From: Fibrobacter sp.
GTDB lineage: Bacteria; Fibrobacterota; Fibrobacteria; Fibrobacterales; Fibrobacteraceae
Direction: 5' to 3'
DNA: 53,629 nucleotides
Assembly: GCA_024399065.1 (NCBI GenBank)
Contig: JAKSIB010000025.1
Coordinates: 1 to 53,629, forward strand
The first letter of the stretch is position 1. Each line of letters opens with the position of its first letter. A program made the translations under genes and the position numbers. The notes beneath the pieces were generated by a model. That model was not told the DNA's origin. It saw only the letters and a list, made by a program, of their open reading frames with translations, and ran no database searches. Below are positions 26,549 through 36,800 of the stretch, in pieces.

Positions 26549-29500
26549 ATGCTAAAGAAAATTTCTTTGTTCCTTTTAATAGTATCGGCCTTTACCTCTG
26601 TTTTCGCGCAGAGTGCTGAACCTGGAAATGCTTTTAATAAGTATATGAGCGCTGAAGGTGGTATAAATCCGATAAATGGAACGGCTTCGTTTAGCAAGTA
26701 TCTTGCAAGTGTAACTGCAGGACATGCTGAAGCAAAATTTGAATTGATGTATTCAGGAAATGTTTCTGAAATTGTAAAAGTTAAGAATGATAAAGTCAAT
26801 CTTGGCTGGATTGGCCTTGGGTGGACAATGGGACAAGCTAAGATTGTGTGTGACCATAATTCATCAATGTGGCTCGGAGATGATACCTATCATTTACAAA
26901 CCTCATCCGGACTTACTTACTCTATTATAGAACATAATGGAACTTGGTGGATTGAAAATCTGCCCTATTGGTCTGTTGAACGCCAAACTTACAAATATTC
27001 AACAAAGGCTGGTGTTTACGAAATTGTGAAAGGTTGGATTTTGAAGGATGCCTCTGGTGTGAAGTATTTTTATGGAGACTTTGATGAAAACCCAAAGGAT
27101 GTTAAAAAGCATAACGCTACTGAATACGTTTTAAGTTATCCGGAACATTATGGTCTTATTGGTGCTTTTAAAGATGGGAAAAGCTATCCATTTCCTTGTG
27201 CGTGGAATTTGAGTAGGCAAGAAGATTATGACGGAAATTACATTGTTTATGATTATGATCAAATTAATGAATATGTAAAAATAGGCGGCTCGTTTACTGA
27301 TTACCCTTACACTAAAGAAAATTATTTGAAAAAGGTGACATCGTCTTTTGGCGCTTCAATTGAGTTTGAAACATCTATGAAGGGTCTAGTGAATAATGGT
27401 GCTGACTTTACAGACGAAATTATTGACAATACGGGAAAATCTGAAATCAATACTCAAGAAAAGGATAATAATCTTGATGGTTATGTGGATCCTATGCAGC
27501 GTCGATATTTATCTAAGATGACTGTTAAGGCGAATAATGGAAAAATACTTGAAACTGTGGAATTTTGTTATAAACCGTTGCGTGTTAAAATTGATGGATA
27601 TGATAATACTAAGTATGTTAAAAGATTGTTGAGTTCTGTGACAACTTATGATGCATCGCGTGCTACTGGTGAAAACGATGATTATCAATCTAGTGTTATT
27701 GATGAAGAAAAATATGAGTATGTAGATTATGAAAATTCTGTAGAATCATCTGCAGGATCATTCCATAATTCAGATGATATAGCCTTGGGCGCAATTAAAT
27801 CAATAACAGGCTTAAAATGTGGAAAAGTTGAATATGATTATACCCAAATGTCTCTCTTTGACAAAAAAGAACATGCTCAAAAATTACCTGTTAAAGATGC
27901 TAGTGTTGGGTATTTGCAAGATGGTTCTATGTACGTTGTTGGATATAACATATGTACATTGGAAGCTTATCTGTGGAAGGCTGATGGCTGGCATAAGATG
28001 CCCTTGCCTAGTTCAAATACTTGGAATTGTAGTTCAAAAAAATCATTCCAAATGGGAAGGAATAATTCTTTTGTTGCAATCTCCGTAAGGCAAATTAGAT
28101 CTAGCGATTCGAAAAAAAATTATGATGAATGCACTTTTGTCCCATATGTATGGAATGGCAAAGAATGGATCGAGCAAACTCAAATTGTAATTAACAATAA
28201 AAAAGAATTTGTAAGTGTTGGCCCGGATTATATCGTTAGAGCTAAAGTAGCAGATGAGAGAATTAAGATTGATATTCCTTGGACTCTTTGGAAAAAAAAT
28301 GGTTTAGGACAGGTGTACAATGAAAAAGCCGATGATGATGATGGAGATCGTGAAAAAACTACTTTGATAACATCGCAAAATCATTTTGCAGTTTATTATA
28401 AAGATAAATCACCCGGACACTCTCTTTCGTTGAGAGTTTTTACATTCAATCATGACAAGAGTGATGTTGCTCAAACATATGATGAAGATAATATGGATGA
28501 TGAAAATCAATATGTGTTTATAAGCGACCACGTTATAGGTGCTGCGATGGAGCCTGATAATTCATTGGGCCTTACGAAACATAATGCTAAAATTGGATGT
28601 TTATTGTGGAATGAATATGACGGAAAATGGGTGAAAGTTGATTCACATTCTTTGCGGGGGACTCAGGGTGATCCAGTAATTTCGGTTGTTGGTTATAATT
28701 ATTTCGCAATGAAACACAATGATTATGATGATCTAACATTGTTTGAATTTGATGAGACAAAAAATGACTATAAATTGTGGTTTAAAAATAAAAATGTGGT
28801 TGATGGATTAAACTATGACTGGGTTGTAGAAGCTGAATGGAATGGTTATTCTTCAGGGGATGATTATTTTGTGATAACTCGTCCTAAAAGGAAAACGTTA
28901 AAAAAATTGGGTGTTACATACGGTTATGCTGTTAGAAAAGACAGAAAGGTTCAGAAATTTTTTAAAAATGAGGCGGGAGAGTGGAAAGAAGGAGACATAA
29001 GTACCTTCGATGAAAGCCAGCATGTTATTCTTGGCCCTACATGGTATTTGTTAAAAGAATCTAATCAGCTTTATGTAAACAATGGTTACGTATGGAATTA
29101 TGATGGTCAAGTTGGTAATGTAAATAAGAATAGTCGTGCTGTAGGAGATAATTATTATGCAGATGATTCTTACATATATTTCAAAAAACATGACTCGTTT
29201 GTGAATAAAATATATGGATATTTTGTTACTTCCAAGACTGTAAGCGATCCGGTTCTTGATAAAGAAACTAGGTATGAATATTCATATCGAGATATCGGTG
29301 TCTCGAAATTAGAGGACTCATCTCCGTATTATGACTTCTCGACAGGAATGCCTGTTGTTAGGGCGTATACAATTATCTTGCCGGAGGGGAAGGGTAAAAT
29401 TGTTAAGAATTTGTGTCCCTACCAAAACGATGATTCTTCAAAAAATGGCTTGGGATGGGGGCTGGTTTGCTCTGAACGATATTATACAAATGACGTTTCC

Positions 29501-32500
29501 TTTTCATCAAAGCCAAAGAAAAAAATCACAACGTATTTTGATCGATACTTTGGTACTGAGTTAAATTGGCCAGTATCAATGTTTGTGGATTATGTAACAA
29601 AAATTTCCATAGAAGAAAATAATAATGTTGACGAAGTATTCTATACCTATAAAAGCGATATTAATGGGCTGCAAAAGAGTGTGAAGAAGGTGGTCAATGG
29701 AGAAAGTGTTGAAGAAATCTATAATTATTATGCGCCAGAAAAGTATTCTTTTATGGTGGAATTAAACAGATTGTCTGATGTTGTAGGCTCTATCCGGTGC
29801 ATTCCAGAATGTGATGAGAAAAAAGGTAAAATTGTTTCTGGTACCGCTACCATTTTGAATGAAAACAAAGACGGGGACGCAGTAATTGTTGAACCTTTAA
29901 GTCAATGGATTTATGCACCTAATGAAGAACGTATTTCAAAAAATGATTTTGATTGGTCTAGTAAAACGCAAAGCGAAAATTGGAAAAAGGTAAAAGAAAT
30001 TACAAGGTATGATAAAGGTTTTGTTGAGGAATACTTTGATGAATACGACATCATGTATGCGGGAGTACATGATAACACTAAAGAAAAACTTTTGGTGGCT
30101 TCTGTAAAAAATGCAGGTTTGAACGAAATTGTTGTTGTTCCTGGTAATAATTGTGATATAGATGGAGTAACTGATTGTTCAATAGAAGACTTGAATGTTA
30201 ATTCAATTCAATGGAAGAAAAATCCGGATAAAAAACAATATGGAAAATTTTCGTCTAAGGCAATTTCTCTTAATGGACATTCTTTCAATGCGACATTAAA
30301 TAAAGCAAAGAAAGGCAAATATCGTTTCTCTGCATGGGTTTATAGTGAAGGTGATGATGTCACGTTGAATATTTCTAATGATTTGAGTAAAAAATTCAAT
30401 ACTGAACCTTATTCTTGGAGATATGTTGAGACTGAGTTTGATTTAAATGCTGACAAATATGAATGGTCTCTGCAAAAAAATGGAGAAAATAGAGTATGGT
30501 TGCAGGATGTTCGTCTGGTGCCTGCTGATGCTTCTGTATCTGTGACGTTCTATGATGACTTGTTGCGAAAACCTTCTGCAATTGTAGAAGATCGTAATCA
30601 TGTTGTTTATACACAATATGATTCAAAAGGTCGAATTACTGAATTGTATGGAGATTATCTTAAAGATGATGGTTCTAGGGACGTTGCTTTAATTGAAAGA
30701 AATACCTATGTAGAAGGTAGTTGCCTTGATCCTACTTATGACATTAACACTCTTGATTATGTAATGGTAAATGGTGATTTCTTGATGCCTGCCATTGGTG
30801 AAATGTCCAATTATATGGTACAAACATATGTCGAAAATTTGAATATATCATGGAAAACTCATCAAGATGGAAAGACTGTTTCTTATCGTATTTTTGATGC
30901 CGACGTAAGTGATGATGAAAAAGGTCTCTTTGATACTCCGCCATGTTGTGATGTTCAAAAAGGTGTTTCTATGTCCTTTGGTTCTAAAGAAAAAGTCTTA
31001 GAACTATATGTTGGAGATGCATCTGATAAAATTTATACAGTAAAGTTTACTCCTCAAAGATATGATTGGGTAAATTATGGAAATATATTAGATGTTGGAA
31101 ATGATCCTAAATTTGCATCTGATACACGTATTAATCGTATTTTTTATGTTGGCGAAAATGGCCTTAGTCTGTCTGCTTACAATGGCTATAGATGGGACCT
31201 TGATAACGGATATGAAGGTGATTTTGATGAATTTTGTGTTGCAAAAAATAAAAATGACAAAGTTCATATTTCTGCGTCAAGAAATAAATCAGTTTTTCTC
31301 TATAAATGGGAACCTCAATTTGAAGTTAGCTTAGGCGCTAATAAAGCTGGCTGGGAACAAAAGAACTACGTTAACCTAAGTAGTGCGGAATCTTTTGATA
31401 TGGCCTATGTTAATGATAAGTTGTATACAGTCTATTTTAAAGGTCTTGTTCCGCGGCAAGAAGGAAATGGATATTCGCCGGTTTTATACTCATCAAATCT
31501 TGATGAAAATGTAAAATCTATTTCAGAATATAATGTGATTGATTTTAAAATTGTTGCTGATCCTAACGATAGGCCTATGGTCGCGTATATCGGAAAGGTT
31601 CCTTCACAATTTAAAAGTACAACATTGGTTAATGATTTAGATGAATCCTATAGCGATGAACAACTTGAAAGTGAATTAACTATTCCTAGTGAAATGTTAA
31701 TGTCTGTGTCATTTTCTGACAATTATGTTGTTGTTAAACATTTGTCAAAAGACGGTCGTTGGGTTGGTTATTCATCCGAAGAAGGAGACCTCCTGAAACT
31801 TGAAGATAAATATTTAGTAGACGCTATACGATTAGCCGTTGCCTCTGATGAATTGAATACCTACATAGCTGTTCTTTATGAATCTAAAGAAGGAGTAAAT
31901 GCTTTAAGTGTGTTTAAGTCTGTGAAAAATGGTGAAAAGGTTTCATTTGAAGTGATGACTGATGCTGCTGTAAATTCCAACGAGATTGCTTATTTGGATA
32001 AAAATGATCCAATGGATTTGATGGTAGATAAAGGCGTTCCTTATTTGATGTTTGCTAATAAGCAGAATGAAAATAAAGTTTCTGTTTTGAGGTATGATGA
32101 AAAAGATAGCAGATGGTTGTCTGTTGGAAATCCAGCTTTTGCTTCTATAGAAACAAGTAAGTATGCGGGTAATTTAGGCTTTGATAAAGACAATGATTCT
32201 CCAGTAATTGTTTTTAAAGAAAGATATGATTCTCCTCGTTCGGGACTTCGCAATAAGATTGTACCTATGAAGTATGTAAAGGACGATGACTTGGACGTTT
32301 CTTTGTCTTCAATTGGCGGTAGTAGTCCATCTGCTTTTACGTCTGAGTTTAGACAATACATTTTGTCATACACTACAGATGTTGATTGTGATGAAAATGA
32401 ATTGAAACTTAATTTCCATCCGATGAATGTTGAAAATGTTAAAATGACTTATTCTGTTGATGAGCAAAAGGATTTCGAGATTTACCCTAACACTGATGTG

Positions 32501-33844
32501 AAAATACCGTTGCGTAATCTTGACCATTCGTTAATAAAAGTTAATTTGCTAGGAACGAATGGGAAAAGGCTTACTTACAAATTTAAGGTGAATAAAACAT
32601 GCCCGGCACAGCTTGCCCCTTCTGCAACTAATAGTATGATGTGGTATTACTCTGCTCCGTTGCCCACCAATGAAAGTAGTAGCTCAAGTTCTTCCGATGA
32701 AACTAATCTTGTATACGAGATTGATGGTAACGATCCGTATGTTTGCTTTAGTGATTACGGCAATGATTGGAATTTTGTTGCATATGGCGTTGTTTATACA
32801 AAGTATGCTTGTATTGATTTAACCAATCCGAAACTTCCGGAGTATTCTTCTAGTAGTTCAGATAATGTACCAGAATCCTCTTCGTCGTGTGATTATTTCT
32901 TTAAAAATGAGAAAACAGGTGATGAACGATGTGTGACCCTTGTTGTTCGTTCTAGTTCTTCATCAAAGGGATATCCCTGGTGGTATGATATTTCCTCTTC
33001 ATCCATTCCGACGTCAGGAGGTTCCACAGGAACCTCTGCTGGTGAGGAAGGTTATTCTTCGGGAATTAACGGAGGTAGCTCTAGTAGCTATAATCCTTCC
33101 GTTACTATTCCGGGTACATCTATTCCCCAAATTTATGAGTCCATTTATAAGCATAAACTTGCAACGACAGGAGATTTAAAATTTGCAGATAATGTGAATG
33201 TTTCTGGAATAGAATTTGTTGGAAATAATGTTGAAGTTGGAGCTAATGCTCGTATAAATGGAACTCTAACATCTATGGGTGATATGCATCTTCGTAATGA
33301 TTCTTACACGAGTAAAATTGTTGTTGGTGAAAAACTAAACGTAGAAAATGGTGCTCGTTATGAATCGGTAATCCAGGAAAAGGATCAAATTCCGTTGATT
33401 CCAACCGTTGACTTTGCTGTTGGTGAAAATGATGTCAATGTTTGGAATAATCAGACGGCAATCCTAAAGCCCGGAAAATATAAGACTTTACACGTCTATT
33501 CCAATGCTACGGTTTACTTCGAAGCTGGTTCCTATTATTTTGAAAATTTTGAAATTGAAGCTGATGCAAAGATTGTCTTTGAAAATAAGATTGATGGAAT
33601 GCAGATATGGATCCAAGAAATATTGCGTATTGGTGATAGAGTGCAATTTGTATGTGAGGGGGGGGCAGATCAGTTGATGATTTACTCGAATACGAACCAA
33701 ATGGTGTATTTAGGAGTTAGTTCTGAATTGAAAGCTACGTTGATTATTCCAAATGGTAGTGCTAGTTTCTCACCAAATTCAGTTTGGATAGGTAAGGTTT
33801 GGGCAAAATCTATTGATATTCAACCCAATGTGACTGTAAAGTAG
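26549..33844 (+). CDS. Giant Rhs-type exported protein, TcB-like half
   Basis: A 2431-residue protein with a signal peptide (MLKKISLFLLIVSAFTSVFA). The start resembles SpvB/Rhs N-termini (LMYSGNVSEIV and GWIGLGWTMG). Residues about 450-900 hold propeller-like strands (repeats of YLWKADGWHK and YVWNGKEWIE type). YD-like elements occur (VVYTQYDSKGRITELYGDY). A second beta-rich block follows, then a cadherin-like beta-sandwich (about 1910-2020), serine-rich linkers, and a C-terminal domain (about 2200-2431) with beta-helix-like strands. It lacks an Rhs core and a toxin tip. AGGAA precedes the ATG. The gene is AT-rich and ends 13 bases before the second Rhs gene. Confidence 0.8.
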   Translation: MLKKISLFLLIVSAFTSVFAQSAEPGNAFNKYMSAEGGINPINGTASFSKYLASVTAGHAEAKFELMYSGNVSEIVKVKNDKVNLGWIGLGWTMGQAKIVCDHNSSMWLGDDTYHLQTSSGLTYSIIEHNGTWWIENLPYWSVERQTYKYSTKAGVYEIVKGWILKDASGVKYFYGDFDENPKDVKKHNATEYVLSYPEHYGLIGAFKDGKSYPFPCAWNLSRQEDYDGNYIVYDYDQINEYVKIGGSFTDYPYTKENYLKKVTSSFGASIEFETSMKGLVNNGADFTDEIIDNTGKSEINTQEKDNNLDGYVDPMQRRYLSKMTVKANNGKILETVEFCYKPLRVKIDGYDNTKYVKRLLSSVTTYDASRATGENDDYQSSVIDEEKYEYVDYENSVESSAGSFHNSDDIALGAIKSITGLKCGKVEYDYTQMSLFDKKEHAQKLPVKDASVGYLQDGSMYVVGYNICTLEAYLWKADGWHKMPLPSSNTWNCSSKKSFQMGRNNSFVAISVRQIRSSDSKKNYDECTFVPYVWNGKEWIEQTQIVINNKKEFVSVGPDYIVRAKVADERIKIDIPWTLWKKNGLGQVYNEKADDDDGDREKTTLITSQNHFAVYYKDKSPGHSLSLRVFTFNHDKSDVAQTYDEDNMDDENQYVFISDHVIGAAMEPDNSLGLTKHNAKIGCLLWNEYDGKWVKVDSHSLRGTQGDPVISVVGYNYFAMKHNDYDDLTLFEFDETKNDYKLWFKNKNVVDGLNYDWVVEAEWNGYSSGDDYFVITRPKRKTLKKLGVTYGYAVRKDRKVQKFFKNEAGEWKEGDISTFDESQHVILGPTWYLLKESNQLYVNNGYVWNYDGQVGNVNKNSRAVGDNYYADDSYIYFKKHDSFVNKIYGYFVTSKTVSDPVLDKETRYEYSYRDIGVSKLEDSSPYYDFSTGMPVVRAYTIILPEGKGKIVKNLCPYQNDDSSKNGLGWGLVCSERYYTNDVSFSSKPKKKITTYFDRYFGTELNWPVSMFVDYVTKISIEENNNVDEVFYTYKSDINGLQKSVKKVVNGESVEEIYNYYAPEKYSFMVELNRLSDVVGSIRCIPECDEKKGKIVSGTATILNENKDGDAVIVEPLSQWIYAPNEERISKNDFDWSSKTQSENWKKVKEITRYDKGFVEEYFDEYDIMYAGVHDNTKEKLLVASVKNAGLNEIVVVPGNNCDIDGVTDCSIEDLNVNSIQWKKNPDKKQYGKFSSKAISLNGHSFNATLNKAKKGKYRFSAWVYSEGDDVTLNISNDLSKKFNTEPYSWRYVETEFDLNADKYEWSLQKNGENRVWLQDVRLVPADASVSVTFYDDLLRKPSAIVEDRNHVVYTQYDSKGRITELYGDYLKDDGSRDVALIERNTYVEGSCLDPTYDINTLDYVMVNGDFLMPAIGEMSNYMVQTYVENLNISWKTHQDGKTVSYRIFDADVSDDEKGLFDTPPCCDVQKGVSMSFGSKEKVLELYVGDASDKIYTVKFTPQRYDWVNYGNILDVGNDPKFASDTRINRIFYVGENGLSLSAYNGYRWDLDNGYEGDFDEFCVAKNKNDKVHISASRNKSVFLYKWEPQFEVSLGANKAGWEQKNYVNLSSAESFDMAYVNDKLYTVYFKGLVPRQEGNGYSPVLYSSNLDENVKSISEYNVIDFKIVADPNDRPMVAYIGKVPSQFKSTTLVNDLDESYSDEQLESELTIPSEMLMSVSFSDNYVVVKHLSKDGRWVGYSSEEGDLLKLEDKYLVDAIRLAVASDELNTYIAVLYESKEGVNALSVFKSVKNGEKVSFEVMTDAAVNSNEIAYLDKNDPMDLMVDKGVPYLMFANKQNENKVSVLRYDEKDSRWLSVGNPAFASIETSKYAGNLGFDKDNDSPVIVFKERYDSPRSGLRNKIVPMKYVKDDDLDVSLSSIGGSSPSAFTSEFRQYILSYTTDVDCDENELKLNFHPMNVENVKMTYSVDEQKDFEIYPNTDVKIPLRNLDHSLIKVNLLGTNGKRLTYKFKVNKTCPAQLAPSATNSMMWYYSAPLPTNESSSSSSSDETNLVYEIDGNDPYVCFSDYGNDWNFVAYGVVYTKYACIDLTNPKLPEYSSSSSDNVPESSSSCDYFFKNEKTGDERCVTLVVRSSSSSKGYPWWYDISSSSIPTSGGSTGTSAGEEGYSSGINGGSSSSYNPSVTIPGTSIPQIYESIYKHKLATTGDLKFADNVNVSGIEFVGNNVEVGANARINGTLTSMGDMHLRNDSYTSKIVVGEKLNVENGARYESVIQEKDQIPLIPTVDFAVGENDVNVWNNQTAILKPGKYKTLHVYSNATVYFEAGSYYFENFEIEADAKIVFENKIDGMQIWIQEILRIGDRVQFVCEGGADQLMIYSNTNQMVYLGVSSELKATLIIPNGSASFSPNSVWIGKVWAKSIDIQPNVTVK

Positions 33845-33857
33845 GGGGGTATTGAAA

Positions 33858-36800
33858 ATGAAAAAGATGGTTTTCTTGGCTTTGATGTTGTTTGTTACAT
33901 CTTTTGCTGATTATAAATATGTAAAAAATGATATAAGCCAAAATGGTGGTATTCAACTTGGCATGCCTAGTTGGATTGACTTGGATGAAACAACCGTGAA
34001 TAATGAGTTAATTAATGAAAAGACTGCGTATTCACCTTATAATAAGAAAACAATTCATCTTTCCTCCTCCCATTTTTTTAAATACATGGGAGAAACCTAT
34101 TCTTCTCTTACATTTTGGGAGAATGGTGTTGTGGAATTCGGTGAGAGTTCAACTAGAGGATCTAATGCCCCAAGAATCCATTTATTCAATGATTTGAAAG
34201 AAAATGGTAAAAAAACATTTGAAAGTTTTAGATGGATGGAATTTGTAGAGAATCATGAAGTAAATAAAGTATCTACATCTGATTCTTATGTTGTTTTGGA
34301 ATGTCGTTTTGATGATTGGGGTATTCAAGTGTCCATATATCATGATGGGGAGTTCCAGATTCAATATTGGAATTTTGTGAAAGAGATTAATGTGGCCGAG
34401 GAATGGATGTATGCTTATATTGAAGATGAATATAGGTCTCCTAAGTATTTATTCCAGGATAACACTTCATCTATGTTTCTTTATGGCGATGAGGGACTTC
34501 GTTCTGGATGGGTTGCCAAAAGAATGCTTGATTCATACACGGTTGACGTAGAAGAACCTGAAAAAGGCCGTGGTCTTGTGGTAAGTATGGGGGCAGGACA
34601 TTCTGATAACGGAGTTTTGATCGCATACGATTTTTCTAGAGAGCACCCTGTTGTTGGCAGTTTCTCGTCTGTTGAAGTTGAATTTGAAAATGTTCTTGAA
34701 AAATTGTATTGTTGGTATTTTACAGAAGCTAACAAATATTCTAATCAATACTACAATCAGCCTTATGGAGCGTATGATTCAAATTATCCATATGTAGATT
34801 CGCAAAATCAAACCTTGGTATTAAAACGAGAAGATTTTGCTAAATCATGGCAACAATATGGATTTTCTGGCTATAATGATGAAAAAGTTAAGTATGTTCC
34901 TGCCGTCGCTCTTAAATTTCAGCGAATTAGAGACGCTGTACATCATGACTATGATTTTAAAATAAAGAAGGTAAAATATAATTTAGCTCAGCTGCCGTCG
35001 TTAAGGTTTATGGCGAAAACTAATTATGGAACTTTTTCTGTAATTAATGAAGATGGCGGTAGAGTTGTTGTAGAGGGAATGAGTGGGGTTGCAGATGAAA
35101 AAAATCCTAAAATAATGCGATATCCTGTGTGGGAAAAGAAATTTTGTTCCTTAAATATTTTTGTTAGCCCTGGGTACGAACTTTCTGAAGTTTATTATTC
35201 GTATTATGAAGAACCGACGGAACAACCCAAAATATGGCTTTATTCAGAATTGCAAGGCTATGACAAGTCAAGGGTGACAAAGAAAGATTCTGAAAATAAA
35301 TTTACTATTTCAAATGTAAATACAGGCCTTTATAGCGCTTCGGCAGAACCTCTAAATGTATTTGTGTATGTTAAGTACAAAAAATGCTCTCGAAAGCAAA
35401 ATCTTGTAACACCTTATTATACAAAAATGGAACGCTTCTTTAATTTTGAAGGAGATGGAGGTAGTGCTGTATCTGCTATTTATTCTGATGGCTTTGGTGG
35501 TGTTGCTCAAACGCAAAGAAAATTAGTTGATAATCAGTATACGGTTTCCTCTGAATATTCTAATTCATTAGGAAAAACAACGAAAGTTCCTATGACTTTT
35601 GTTCAAACAAATGAAGATGAAGAATTTCATTATGTTGATGTCGCATGTGAAAATTGCGTTACAAGAGCGAATGAGTATTTTGTCGGTCCAAATGAATATG
35701 TAAATCCAGATGCGAATGGATTTGCCTTCTCCGAAACAAATTACTTTAATGATGATGAGGGGCTGATTTTTGAGTCTGCAGGTGTATCTGACAATTCTTT
35801 TGAAATGAATAGACAAACCTCTAGGGATGGCTATACAAAAGTATGGAAAATGCTTGCGAAAGATGAAAATGATTTTGTTGACAATAGTTTGTTAGATGAT
35901 AAACATTTGGCTGGCATTTATAACAAACGAAAAGATGAAGGGGGAACATTTGTTCTTCGAATAAAAAAGAGCGCAAATGGTGTTTATTCTCAAAAAATAT
36001 TTGATGAAAAGGGCCGTAATGTAACATCTTGGATCTATGATGGAATAAGGCCTTTGGTATACTATAATAAATATGATGAATTTGGGAACTTGGAAGAGTC
36101 TGGTATCAGGGGCTTTGAACAACTGTCTACGAAAAATAGGTATGATGCTCAAAACCGTTTGATTTCTACAGAAAGTAGTGATAGGGGCAAAACGGAGTAT
36201 TTTTATGATTCCCATGGTCGTCTGCGTCTTACTAGAACTTCTCAGCTTAAGGAAGATGGGAAACTCACATATTTTGTTTTGAATTATAATGCGCTTGGAA
36301 AAGTTTGTTCAACTGGCGTCTCTACAAACTTTGATTTCAAAGGTAATTTCGATCAGCCTGTTCCAAATAAAAACTTTAAAAAATATTCAAGATTTATTTA
36401 TGGAGTACTAACGAAAGACTCCCTAACACAATTTGGTGTTGATGAAAATGTCGCAGAGAGCATTACATCGATGATGAATGGCATTAGGCCTAATGATGAA
36501 AGTGCTGTTGTTGCCTTTGATGATGACGGAGAATATACAAAAATATCAATTAAAAGCTATGATGATCTTGGTAGAGTCTCGAATCAATGGCTTTTGTTTG
36601 GCTTGGATAAATTCCCTCCAATTCATCTTAGCTATTCATATAATTCGTCCAATGATGTTGTTGAAAGTTCGTTTAGTGAATGGGTAGACGACGCTTGGAT
36701 TGAACGTTCAAAACGTAAAAGAACTTATAATAGCGATGGACAGCTAGAAAAAATAGATGAGAATGGAGTCCCGCAGGTTACATATTCGTATGCTTTGAAG

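Noticed and set aside
33020-33060. Phase-variable repeat in the serine-rich linkers of the first Rhs gene
   Set aside because: Serine codons are mixed (TCT, AGT, TCA, AGC), so the DNA has no long perfect repeat that would slip.
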